A model generated the notes under the pieces. The model searched no databases, was not told where the DNA came from, and saw only the letters and a program-made list of their open reading frames with translations. Shown here piece after piece: positions 8,777-15,537 of a stretch of 22,776 bases of DNA (the first letter of the stretch is position 1; each line of letters begins with the position of its first letter). The stretch is from JACMLD01 sp038229695. Lineage in GTDB: Bacteria; Bacteroidota; Bacteroidia; Chitinophagales; Chitinophagaceae. The stretch is from positions 1 through 22,776 of the forward strand of contig JBBROE010000066.1 of NCBI GenBank assembly GCA_038229695.1, written 5' to 3'. The position numbers were made by a program, and so were the translations under genes.

Positions 8777-9829
8777 CTAACCCACCGATTTTTCTTTTAC
8801 ATAATTGCGCCATTTCTCGATCACGGCAGCAATATCAGGTGCCAGATCACTATTGAAGAACATCTCCTTACCGGTGCCCGGGTGAAGGAAACCCAGCGTT
8901 TTGGCATGAAGGGCCTGGCGCCTGCAGATGGAAAAGCAATTGTCTACGAACTGCCTGTACCGGGCAAATATGGTTCCTTTTACAATGCTGTCCCCGCCGT
9001 ACGTATCGTCGTTAAACAGCGGGTGCCCGATATATTGCATATGCACCCTGATTTGGTGGGTGCGTCCTGTTTCGAGCCTGCACTCCACGAGGGTTACGTA
9101 GCCAAATCGTTCCAGTACCGTGTAATGAGTAATGGCCTCCTTACCGTGGTCGCCCTCCGGGAAGGCGGCGAAGAGTTTCCGCTGGCGGAGGTTGCGGCCG
9201 ATATGGGCGTTTATCGTGCCTTCATTTTCGGTTAGGTCGCCCCAGACCAGCGAATAATAGCGCCGTTGTACGGTGTGGTTAAAAAACTGTTTGGCCAGTG
9301 ATGCCACGGCCCGGTCGGTTTTGGCCAGCACCAGCAACCCGCTGGTATTTTTATCAATACGGTGCACCATGCCATAGCGGGGCAGGGTTTCTTCATTGAT
9401 GGCGGTATTGGTGCGGGTGAGATAGCCCGCGATGCCGTTGATAAGGGTGCCGGTGTAATTGCCGCAGCCCGGGTGAACGACCAGCCCCGCGGGTTTGTTT
9501 ATCAGCAGCAATTCCTCGTCTTCGTAAACAATATCCAGCGGCATGTCTTCCGGGATAATTTCTTCCCCGCGGGCCTCCCGGTCGCTGTACACGACAATTT
9601 CATCCGCGGGTTTTATTTTGTAATTGGCGCTGACCGTTTTATTATTGACCAGTACCCGCCCGCTGTCGATGCCTTTCTGCACCTTGTTGCGCGTGGCGTG
9701 CTCCATCCTCGCGGTCAGAAATTTATCGAGGCGCAGCGGTTCCTGTCCTTTGTCCACTTTGATCGACAGGCGTTCGTAGAGCTCTTCCGGTCCATCCGGC
9801 AACTCCTCCTGTTCTGCGTCGCTCGTCAT
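8777..9829 (-). CDS. rluD: RluD-type 23S rRNA/tRNA pseudouridine synthase with S4 domain
   Basis: The 350-residue product has an N-terminal S4 RNA-binding domain (about 31-80, PLRLDKFLTARMEHATRNKVQ) followed by the RluA-superfamily catalytic domain. The active-site segment is MVHRIDKNTSGLLVLAKT with catalytic D159, and the conserved INKPAGLVVHPG and ECRLETGRTHQIRVH segments are present. S4 plus RluA catalytic domain is the RluD/RluC layout; RluD makes pseudouridines 1911, 1915 and 1917 in helix 69 of 23S rRNA. The exact target is inferred from family resemblance. An acidic extension of about 20 residues precedes the S4 domain. Transcription is divergent from lipB, with a perfect -7 box just upstream. 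Confidence 0.88.
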   Translation of the reverse strand: MTSDAEQEELPDGPEELYERLSIKVDKGQEPLRLDKFLTARMEHATRNKVQKGIDSGRVLVNNKTVSANYKIKPADEIVVYSDREARGEEIIPEDMPLDIVYEDEELLLINKPAGLVVHPGCGNYTGTLINGIAGYLTRTNTAINEETLPRYGMVHRIDKNTSGLLVLAKTDRAVASLAKQFFNHTVQRRYYSLVWGDLTENEGTINAHIGRNLRQRKLFAAFPEGDHGKEAITHYTVLERFGYVTLVECRLETGRTHQIRVHMQYIGHPLFNDDTYGGDSIVKGTIFARYRQFVDNCFSICRRQALHAKTLGFLHPGTGKEMFFNSDLAPDIAAVIEKWRNYVKEKSVG

Positions 9830-9840
9830 TATTTTTTTTG

Positions 9841-9848
9841 CAAATATA
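9841..9848 (-). promoter_or_regulatory. TAnnTTTG promoter -7 box for rluD
   Basis: On the minus strand this reads TATATTTG, an exact TAnnTTTG match, 11 bases before the rluD ATG. The predicted leader is only a few bases long. No clear -33 TTG is visible. Confidence 0.55.
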
Positions 9849-9920
9849 CCTGATTCCCGGGCGGCATCCGCCCGCAGTGCCGGCTATGCAGCAGCCCCGG
9901 TCAAAGTTCCTGAAACCCTG

Positions 9921-9928
9921 TAATTTTG
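9921..9928 (+). promoter_or_regulatory. TAnnTTTG promoter -7 box for lipB
   Basis: TAATTTTG is an exact match to TAnnTTTG and lies five bases (CCGGT) before the ATG chosen for lipB. It falls inside the longer reading frame that starts at 9838, which supports the shorter gene model. Confidence 0.55.
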
Positions 9929-9933
9929 CCGGT

Positions 9934-10686
9934 ATGCAGGAAGTGCGTTTCGATGATTTGGGCAGTATGGGATACCGGGAAGCCTGGGATTTGCAGGAGC
10001 GCCTGCTGGCCGAGAACACCGCGAAAAAATTACTGGCCGGGACGCGGGTGCACGCCCAGGCCTTGCCCGCCGGCGAAGCCCTGCGGGTCAATCCCGTTCC
10101 CGCCACTATCCACCACCTGTTATTTGTAGAACATCCGCCGGTATTTACGCTGGGGAAAAGCGGCAAAGCCGAGCACATCCTGCTGACGCCGGCCGACATG
10201 GCGGCGAAGCAGGTGGACTATTTCCCGACAAACCGGGGAGGCGATATCACATTTCACGGGCCGGGGCAGCTGGTTGTTTACCCGATCCTGGACCTGGAAA
10301 GGTTTTATACCGATATCGGCCGGTACCTGCGCAACCTGGAAGAGGTGGTGATACACACCCTTGCGGCTTACGGGCTGAAAGGGGAACGTTCGGCTGGTGA
10401 AACCGGTGTGTGGCTCGACGCTGCCGTGGCGGGCAGGGAGAGAAAGATCTGCGCGATTGGGGTACGGTGCAGCCGCTGGGTGACGATGCACGGCTTTGCG
10501 CTGAATGTGAATACCGACTTAGATTATTTCGGTTATATCATTCCCTGTGGAATACGGGGAAAGGGCGTAACGTCCATGGCCCGTGAACTGGGTTACAACG
10601 TGCCGATGGCGGACGTAAAGCAACGGGTAAAGCACCATTTCCAAGAGGTGTTCGGCGTCTTTCTCGTGGATGCGTTACCGCTATGA
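9934..10686 (+). CDS. lipB: Octanoyl-[acyl carrier protein]:protein octanoyltransferase
   Basis: LipB moves octanoate from acyl carrier protein to a lysine of the lipoyl domains of 2-oxoacid dehydrogenases and GcvH, the first step of lipoate synthesis. The 250-residue product has the family motif RGGDITFHGPGQLVVYP (101-117), GVW, the catalytic lysine region KICAIGVR (K171) and MHGFALNVNTDL, ending in the catalytic cysteine in IIPCGI (C205). The frame extends upstream to 9838, but the ATG at 9934 gives the normal family N terminus (MQEVRFDDLGSMGYREAW) and sits five bases after a TAnnTTTG box. A segment around residues 35-60 is longer than in the enterobacterial enzyme. Confidence 0.93.
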   Translation: MQEVRFDDLGSMGYREAWDLQERLLAENTAKKLLAGTRVHAQALPAGEALRVNPVPATIHHLLFVEHPPVFTLGKSGKAEHILLTPADMAAKQVDYFPTNRGGDITFHGPGQLVVYPILDLERFYTDIGRYLRNLEEVVIHTLAAYGLKGERSAGETGVWLDAAVAGRERKICAIGVRCSRWVTMHGFALNVNTDLDYFGYIIPCGIRGKGVTSMARELGYNVPMADVKQRVKHHFQEVFGVFLVDALPL

Positions 10687-10759
10687 CGCGCTTCCGGTGG
10701 TTATGCGGTACAAGGGAGTGACACAACTCTGCTGCCAAGAAAACCGCTGCCGGCCACCC

Positions 10760-11683
10760 CTAAAAATCTCTCCCGATATACAGTTTGTGCTTTTCTTTCA
10801 GCAAGCCGTCTTCAAACAGTTCAAAAGAAAACCAGCCCGCGTGGATGAAATTAGATTTATCCAGGGTGAGGATGGGGTCATTGATCTGTTTGATCTCCAG
10901 CGCGGGGATATTCCGGTCATCGAAAAATTTGAGGGTATATTTTTTTTCGGCCGCCAGGGGCAGCATGAGTTTTACGTTTCCGTCGCGGTCCGTGAAAACA
11001 AATTTGGAAGGCCTGTATACTTCTTTGGGAACAAATGGCCGGATGAAAATGGTGTCGGGGTTATTGAATACCACAGTGTCGCGGCTGCGCGCCAGTACAG
11101 AGTCGCGGTACCGCCTGGCCAGGCTGGCGGGTACCCGGGCAACCAGGGTATCGCGGCGTTTCACGAACACTACTTTTTCCGGGATCACTTCACGGGGTTT
11201 GACTACCGGTTTCACCGGTTCCGTTTTAGGCTCTTTTGCGGCAGCGCCCGTCGCGGCGGGGGCGGGTAGGGCAGCGGCAGAATCGGGGGGAAGACTGCTT
11301 TCGGGCAGTAGCCGGGTTACCGGGCTGGCCGGCCGGGCGATATCCGATGTGGGCCTCTTGGGGTTACTGAATACATATTTTCCGCTGTCCAGCAGGATGT
11401 AAAGACGGTAAAACAGGTTATCCGCCGGCGCTTTGGTGTCGGCAAAACCATTTTCCGGAACCGTCGGGTCGGGCAGGGTAAGTATCGATTTGAAATTTTT
11501 CAGGCTGTCGGCAGAACGCTGGATACTCAGCTGGTGGATCTTCCTGCCGAAGGGATTGCTCCAGCTGATGATGATCCGGCCGGCTCCTTTGTTCAGCAGG
11601 GTAAATTTTGGAAGTGTATCCTGTGCAGCCACCACTCCGCTGATGGTGAGGAAGCTGATCATAATTGCGGTCAGTCGAACCAT
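10760..11683 (-). CDS. Exported fibronectin-III-like protein with Pro/Ala-rich linker
   Basis: I recognise no named family. The chosen ATG gives 307 residues; a TTG two codons upstream is also possible. A signal peptide (LTAIMISFLTISGVVAAQD) is followed by a domain of about 80 residues that reads like a fibronectin type III or similar sandwich (IIISWSNPFGRKIHQLSIQRS, FADTKAPADNLFYRLYI). Next comes a low-complexity linker rich in Ala, Pro and Ser (about 115-165), a segment with repeated charged R/D pairs (VKRRDTLVARV, DSVLARSRDTVVF), and a C-terminal beta-rich domain ending FELFEDGLLKEKHKLYIGRDF. This layout suggests a secreted or surface-anchored structural protein. It converges on lipB with a 73-base gap. 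Confidence 0.75.
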   Translation of the reverse strand: MVRLTAIMISFLTISGVVAAQDTLPKFTLLNKGAGRIIISWSNPFGRKIHQLSIQRSADSLKNFKSILTLPDPTVPENGFADTKAPADNLFYRLYILLDSGKYVFSNPKRPTSDIARPASPVTRLLPESSLPPDSAAALPAPAATGAAAKEPKTEPVKPVVKPREVIPEKVVFVKRRDTLVARVPASLARRYRDSVLARSRDTVVFNNPDTIFIRPFVPKEVYRPSKFVFTDRDGNVKLMLPLAAEKKYTLKFFDDRNIPALEIKQINDPILTLDKSNFIHAGWFSFELFEDGLLKEKHKLYIGRDF

Positions 11684-11686
11684 TGG

Positions 11687-11694
11687 CAAAAGTA
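11687..11694 (-). promoter_or_regulatory. TAnnTTTG box immediately before the FN3-like gene
   Basis: The minus strand reads TACTTTTG, an exact consensus match, three bases (CCA) before the ATG at 11683. It overlaps the alternative TTG start. A second exact match, TATCTTTG, lies further upstream at 11710-11717, so which one is used cannot be decided from sequence. Confidence 0.45.
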
Positions 11695-11709
11695 AAACTT
11701 TATAAAACG

Positions 11710-11738
11710 CAAAGATAACCGCCAGCCGTTAAGCCCAA
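11710..11738 (-). promoter_or_regulatory. Second candidate promoter for the FN3-like gene
   Basis: On the minus strand TATCTTTG (11717-11710) is an exact -7 box, and a TTG at 11738-11736 lies 18 bases upstream of it. It would give a leader of about 20 bases. Confidence 0.45.
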
Positions 11739-11741
11739 TGG

Positions 11742-12674
11742 TTAAAATAATAGGGTGCCGGGGGCAAGGGATTGGTTGCCACGGAGGCCGCCGCTGTGGA
11801 TGGCGAGGATGCGTGCGCCCGGCGGAAAATAATCCCTGGTGAGTAAATCGGTGAGCGCAAAAAACAGTTTTCCGGTATACACAAAATCGGTGGGAATGCC
11901 CGTATCGCTGTAAAAACGGTTCATAAAACTGAGTAGTTCGGGGGTATGTTTTGCATAGCCGCCGAATGTATACCCGGGGGCAAGCCGGAAGTTTATCGTC
12001 TTGTCATCATTAGCTGAAGAAGGCTGCCAGGCGTCGTATCCCCGCAGTACAGGTACGCCTACGATGGTAGTGCCCGGTGCTGCACTGAGCAGGAGCCCGT
12101 TGATCATGGTGCCCGTACCAATGGCGCCAATGATGTGGGTGTAGTCGCCCTGGAAAAACCTGGCGATGGTGGCTGCGCCGAGGATGCCGGTTTGGCCGGC
12201 CCCGCCTTCTGGGATGATGATGGGATGCTGATAGGTTTGCAGCAGCTCCTCCAGCCAGGCCGGATCGGTTTTACGGGCGTAAGACTGCCTGTTTGTGAAC
12301 ACCAGTTGCATACCAGCCGCGGCGGCGTCCCTGAGGGTGGCTGACAGGATGCGTGGCTGTTCACCGCGGATGATGCCCGTGCTGGCGAGCCCGCATTTCC
12401 GGGCAGCATACGCCGTGGCGAGGATATGGTTCGACCACGGGCCGCCAAAGGTGAGCACCGCGTTGTTCCCTGTTTCCATGGCATGTGCCAGGTAGTAGTG
12501 CAGTTTAAACCATTTGTTACCGGAGATAAACGGATCGGTTTTATCGAGCCGCAGTACGTCGGCGCTGATAGCCTGATTCCGGAGTGCGGGAATGGGAAGT
12601 GCGTCGGTTGTGACTGCAGCCAGGTTTACCAAGTTTGCCGGTAATAAAAGCCGGGGCTTATTTCGATCCACCAC
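11742..12674 (-). CDS. PLP-dependent ACC deaminase / D-cysteine desulfhydrase-like enzyme
   Basis: A fold-type II pyridoxal-phosphate enzyme of 310 residues. The segment ISGNKWFKLHYYL holds the PLP-binding lysine (K54), GGPWSNHILATAYAARK matches the substrate-loop motif GG-x2-SNH (S81, N82, H83), IGTGTMINGLLL is the phosphate-binding glycine loop, and AIHSGGLRGN is the C-terminal cofactor region. The family deaminates 1-aminocyclopropane-1-carboxylate or desulfhydrates D-cysteine; sequence alone does not say which, and many bacterial members act on D-amino acids. Start choice is uncertain: two consecutive GTG codons open the frame and the first in-frame ATG is at residue 66, inside the domain. 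It diverges from the nucleotidyltransferase gene across only 36 bases. Confidence 0.85.
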   Translation of the reverse strand: MVDRNKPRLLLPANLVNLAAVTTDALPIPALRNQAISADVLRLDKTDPFISGNKWFKLHYYLAHAMETGNNAVLTFGGPWSNHILATAYAARKCGLASTGIIRGEQPRILSATLRDAAAAGMQLVFTNRQSYARKTDPAWLEELLQTYQHPIIIPEGGAGQTGILGAATIARFFQGDYTHIIGAIGTGTMINGLLLSAAPGTTIVGVPVLRGYDAWQPSSANDDKTINFRLAPGYTFGGYAKHTPELLSFMNRFYSDTGIPTDFVYTGKLFFALTDLLTRDYFPPGARILAIHSGGLRGNQSLAPGTLLF

Positions 12675-12681
12675 TTTATTT

Positions 12682-12705
12682 TATATTTTCGTGCCCACAA
12701 AAATA
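12682..12705. promoter_or_regulatory. Abutting divergent -7 boxes between the PLP-enzyme and nucleotidyltransferase genes
   Basis: On the minus strand TATTTTTG (12705-12698) is an exact TAnnTTTG match, 23 bases before the GTG start of the PLP enzyme. On the plus strand TATATTTT (12682-12689) matches 7 of 8 positions, 21 bases before the ATG at 12711. The predicted start points would be adjacent, around 12692-12695, so two polymerases could not bind at once. Neither has a clear -33 TTG. Confidence 0.4.
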
Positions 12706-12710
12706 ACCAG

Positions 12711-13619
12711 ATGGAGCAACCTACCCTTTTAATACTGGCCGCAGGAATGGCATCGCGTTACGGGAGCATGAAACAGATACAATCATTTGGGCCAAGCGGG
12801 GAGACCATCGTGGAATACTCCATCTATGACGCCATCCGGGCGGGATTCGGCAAAGTGGTTTTTATCATCAGGAAAGAATTTGCCGATGATTTCAAAAAAA
12901 TTTTTGAGCCTAAACTAAAAGGGAAGATCGCCGTAGATTATGTTTTCCAGGACCTGGCGTCGTTTACGGACGGTTACCAGGTACCGGCAGACCGAACAAA
13001 GCCCTGGGGTACGGCGCATGCGGTACTGTGTGCTAAAGCGGCGGTGAACGAGCCCTTTGCCGTAATCAATGCAGACGACTTTTATGGCCGGGACGCCTTC
13101 CGCAAGGCGTATGAATTTCTGACGGGTGAGGTGAGCGATAAAGTATATTCCATTATTGGGTACGACCTGCAAAAAACCCTGTCTGATAACGGCACCGTGA
13201 ACCGGGGTGTTTGCCAGGTGGATGAGAAGGGAAACCTGACGTCGATAGCCGAACGGATCAATATCGCCGAGAAAGACGGCAAAGTGGTTTGTGATGATGA
13301 TCAGCAACCGCATGAGTTGCCCCTGCATTCAGCTGTTTCCATGAATTTCTGGTGTTTTCATCCTTCGATATTTCCTTACTCTGAGCAGTTGTTTCATGCC
13401 TTCCTGGCGAAAAACCTGGCCGTGCCGAAAGCAGAATTTTTTATACCCATTGTAGGGGATGAGTTTATCAATAAAGGCGGTGGTTCGATCAGGGTGATTC
13501 CAACGTCTGCGCAGTGGTTTGGGGTAACGTATAAAGAAGATGCGCCCTCCGTAAAGGCCAGCCTGGATGCACTGGTGGAAGCCGGCGACTACCCGCAGTC
13601 GTTATGGAATAACAAGTAG
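12711..13619 (+). CDS. Sugar-phosphate nucleotidyltransferase-like protein
   Basis: The 302-residue product has the Rossmann-like NTP-transferase fold of sugar-nucleotide pyrophosphorylases. The signature loop is LILAAGMASRYGSMKQ (7-22), a variant of the usual LAAGxGxR, then KPWGTAHAVL (97-106) and the metal-binding acidic pair in VINADDFYG (D122, D123). The C-terminal part (RVIPTSAQWFGVTYKEDAPSVKASLDALVEAG) resembles the end of these proteins. It would transfer a nucleotidyl group to a sugar phosphate or related alcohol. The sugar is unknown, and the changed glycine loop leaves open that it differs from classic UDP-glucose enzymes. A strong terminator follows at 13690. Confidence 0.82.
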   Translation: MEQPTLLILAAGMASRYGSMKQIQSFGPSGETIVEYSIYDAIRAGFGKVVFIIRKEFADDFKKIFEPKLKGKIAVDYVFQDLASFTDGYQVPADRTKPWGTAHAVLCAKAAVNEPFAVINADDFYGRDAFRKAYEFLTGEVSDKVYSIIGYDLQKTLSDNGTVNRGVCQVDEKGNLTSIAERINIAEKDGKVVCDDDQQPHELPLHSAVSMNFWCFHPSIFPYSEQLFHAFLAKNLAVPKAEFFIPIVGDEFINKGGGSIRVIPTSAQWFGVTYKEDAPSVKASLDALVEAGDYPQSLWNNK

Positions 13620-13689
13620 TGACAAAAAGGGTGGTGGCCGGCTTGAATTGCTCAGGTTCAATAAAATGATGACACCGAACCGGTATAAA

Positions 13690-13720
13690 AAAAGTCCCGC
13701 TTGCGGGACTTTTATTTTTT
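13690..13720. terminator. Bidirectional intrinsic terminator
   Basis: A perfect 11-base-pair stem, AAAAGTCCCGC / GCGGGACTTTT (13690-13700 and 13703-13713) with a two-base TT turn, is followed by ATTTTTT on the plus strand and preceded by a run of A that becomes a T-run on the minus strand. It lies between the converging nucleotidyltransferase and protease genes and can serve both. Confidence 0.85.
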
Positions 13721-13737
13721 ATTGAATGCGAGCTGAT

Positions 13738-14835
13738 TTACTGGTAAGTTTTGACCAGGAATACACAGTCTTCAATTTTTTTGATCTGCTGAGGACGTTC
13801 CAGGCCTTTGACCGCCGAGAGGCTGCCCAGGCGGAGACTCTGGTAGGTGGTGTCTTTCTTCAGTTCCTCGAGTGATTTAAAGATGTTACGGGTGGTTACC
13901 GCGAAAACGAAGCCCTGTGCCTGCAGCTGGCGGGTGCTGAGGATACCAACTACTTCCCCGTTTTTATTAAACACCGGTCCACCGCTGTTACCGGGGTTGG
14001 CGGCCACGGCGATCTGGCAGCTTAATGTATCGCCATTGTATCCTGTGCTGGCGCTGAGGTAGCCTTCGCCGTATACCACTTCATCGCGCGGGTAGCCGAG
14101 GGTAAATATCTGTTCGCCGAGTTCTGCGCCTGATCGCTTAAACCCATAGGGAAGAGTGCCGATTTCTTTGAACTCATCGTCCTGGATTTTCAGGATGGCG
14201 AGGTCGCGTTCAGCATCGTTGCGAACCAGTATGGCTTTGTATTCCTGTCCTTTATTCTGAACGATGATGGTCTTGGCATCTTTTACCACGTGAGCATTGG
14301 TAACGAGGTAACCGCGGGTGTCAATGAGAAAGCCTGTGCCGCCGACCTTATACGTTTCATTGGCTGGAACCCGGTTAGCCGCTTTGGTATCCTGGAACTC
14401 GTTCGAGAGCGCATTTTGCTGCCGTTTTAGAAAAATCACTTCGCGGCTGAGTTGTTCAATCTGCGGGTTTGAATTGGGAGTGAAGTAAGCGACGAGGCCG
14501 CTTACCGTGATGGCAATGATGCCAGCAATGGAAGCTGCGACTGCCCAGACCCGGCGGTATTTCCGGAAGAGGTCGGCCACTCTCGCCGTGGGCGCCTGCT
14601 GGCGGATCTCACCGGTTTCCATGAGCTGGTCGTGGATAACCCCGAGCTCACCGGCAAATTCTTTACGTGACCCATATTGTTCCAGCTGTTGTATGAAAAG
14701 GCTGTGCTCAACCACAAACTGGTCCACTTCGGGGCGGGCCTTCCGGAGCGCCTCAAAATGCAGGGTTTCCTCCGCATTCATCTGACCCTGCAGGTACCGT
14801 TCCACCGTTTCCGCCAGCTTCAGATCTTCCATCAT
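13738..14835 (-). CDS. Membrane anti-sigma-like protein fused to a periplasmic trypsin-like (HtrA/DegS-type) protease
   Basis: The 365-residue product has three parts. Residues 1-90 are a charged helical cytoplasmic domain opening with LAETVERYLQGQMNAEETLHFEAL, the pattern of zinc-free anti-sigma-like domains in Bacteroidota. A single transmembrane helix follows (about 96-118). A short coiled coil (IEQLSREVIFLKRQQNALSNEF) leads to a chymotrypsin-fold domain with an intact triad: H182 in TNAHVVKD, D211 in AERDLAILKI, S284 in ANPGNSGGPVF. No PDZ domain is present. In the E. coli sigma-E pathway, DegS (membrane-anchored protease) cleaves RseA (anti-sigma); here both roles appear joined in one chain (inference). 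ATGATG offers two starts; the ATG at 14835 overlaps the sigma-factor stop codon, so translation is probably coupled. Confidence 0.85.
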   Translation of the reverse strand: MMEDLKLAETVERYLQGQMNAEETLHFEALRKARPEVDQFVVEHSLFIQQLEQYGSRKEFAGELGVIHDQLMETGEIRQQAPTARVADLFRKYRRVWAVAASIAGIIAITVSGLVAYFTPNSNPQIEQLSREVIFLKRQQNALSNEFQDTKAANRVPANETYKVGGTGFLIDTRGYLVTNAHVVKDAKTIIVQNKGQEYKAILVRNDAERDLAILKIQDDEFKEIGTLPYGFKRSGAELGEQIFTLGYPRDEVVYGEGYLSASTGYNGDTLSCQIAVAANPGNSGGPVFNKNGEVVGILSTRQLQAQGFVFAVTTRNIFKSLEELKKDTTYQSLRLGSLSAVKGLERPQQIKKIEDCVFLVKTYQ

Positions 14836-15401
14836 TTTTCGTTTTTTTTATGTTGGGCAAAAAATAGTTTCTTCAGGCGCATCAGGCATTTGTACTTCTG
14901 GTTTTTGGCGTTGTCCGCATTCGTATACCCGAAGCTGTCAGCAATATCCGTCATGCTGCGTTTTTCGAGGTAATAAGCTTCCAGCAGGCTTTTACAGGGC
15001 TCACCCAGGTTCATCATGGACGCCTCCATGGCCTGGAACTGGCTGTTTCGGGTGGCGTGGCCTTCCAACTCTTCCTCTACCGGTATTGTCTCCGCCATAT
15101 GTTCAACCCTTCCATCGAACCGCTGCATTTGCTGTAAACGCTTGAGCCACAATCTTCTGCTAACTGAATAAATAAAGGTTTTCAGTAGCGAATTGAGCTC
15201 AAAACTACCCGACCTGGCCTTCTCAAAAAGAACGATCATCGTCTCCTGGAAAATGTCCCGTGCTTCTTCAGTGGTGCCGTTATTGTTGATAATCATGGCC
15301 TGCACCATATTATAATGTTGTTTATAAATGGTCTCCGCCGCCTGCCTATCGTGTTTTGCCAGTTTCTTCAACAACTCTTGCTCCGGGAGTTCAATATTCA
15401 C
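14832..15401 (-). CDS. ECF-type sigma-70 family RNA polymerase sigma factor
   Basis: A 189-residue sigma factor with only regions 2 and 4. Region 2 (about 15-90) includes EEARDIFQETMIVLFEKARSG for core binding and -10 recognition, and LLKTFIYSVSRRLWLKRL. Region 4 (about 133-180) includes LEAYYLEKRSMTDIADSFGYTNADNAKNQKYKCLMRLKKLF, the helix-turn-helix for the -35 element. The start is GTG at 15401: an in-frame TAG lies three codons upstream, and the first internal ATG (residue 32) would cut into region 2. Its stop overlaps the start of the anti-sigma/protease gene by four bases (ATGA), showing an operon. The upstream region holds a candidate self-recognised promoter. Confidence 0.92.
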   Translation of the reverse strand: MNIELPEQELLKKLAKHDRQAAETIYKQHYNMVQAMIINNNGTTEEARDIFQETMIVLFEKARSGSFELNSLLKTFIYSVSRRLWLKRLQQMQRFDGRVEHMAETIPVEEELEGHATRNSQFQAMEASMMNLGEPCKSLLEAYYLEKRSMTDIADSFGYTNADNAKNQKYKCLMRLKKLFFAQHKKNEK

Positions 15402-15409
15402 CTTTCGCT

Positions 15410-15440
15410 ATTTAATACTCAAATTAACAAATTGTAACCC
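15410..15440 (-). promoter_or_regulatory. Candidate ECF promoter for the sigma/anti-sigma operon
   Basis: On the minus strand GGGTTAC (15440-15434) is followed after exactly 16 bases by TATTAAAT (15417-15410). The predicted start point lies very close to the GTG at 15401. The same arrangement occurs on the plus strand for the lipoprotein gene. Confidence 0.5.
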
Positions 15441-15485
15441 AAAAGGTACCCCTAAAAAATTTTTAAAAAAGCCGGGTTACCTTTT
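15434..15485. repeat. Inverted repeat between the divergent sigma and lipoprotein genes
   Basis: AAAAGGTACCCC (15441-15452) and GGGTTACCTTTT (15474-15485) are inverted copies matching at 11 of 12 positions. They are separated by a 21-base spacer dominated by A and T tracts, and the centre-to-centre distance is 33 bases, about three helical turns. GTAACCC at 15434-15440 is a further perfect inverse of GGGTTAC at 15474-15480, so the heptamer GGGKTAC occurs three times. The repeat could be an operator, or a by-product of two outward-facing promoters. Confidence 0.7.
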
Positions 15486-15504
15486 CCCCTTTACGGTATA
15501 AAGT
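15474..15504 (+). promoter_or_regulatory. Candidate ECF promoter for the small lipoprotein gene
   Basis: GGGTTAC (15474-15480), a 16-base spacer and TATAAAGT (15497-15504) mirror the element upstream of the sigma gene. The predicted start near 15510 gives a leader of about 28 bases before the ATG at 15538. No good TAnnTTTG box is present here. Confidence 0.5.
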
Positions 15505-15537
15505 TGAAATCATTATTTTACAAAAAAACACACCAAA

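Noticed and set aside
9838..9933. N-terminal extension of lipB by 32 codons
   Set aside because: The extension is unlike LipB N termini, and the -7 box at 9921-9928 lies inside it.
10785..11402. 205-codon plus-strand frame opposite the FN3-like gene
   Set aside because: Ser/Arg/Gly-rich shadow translation of the Ala/Pro linker; the minus gene has a signal peptide and promoters.
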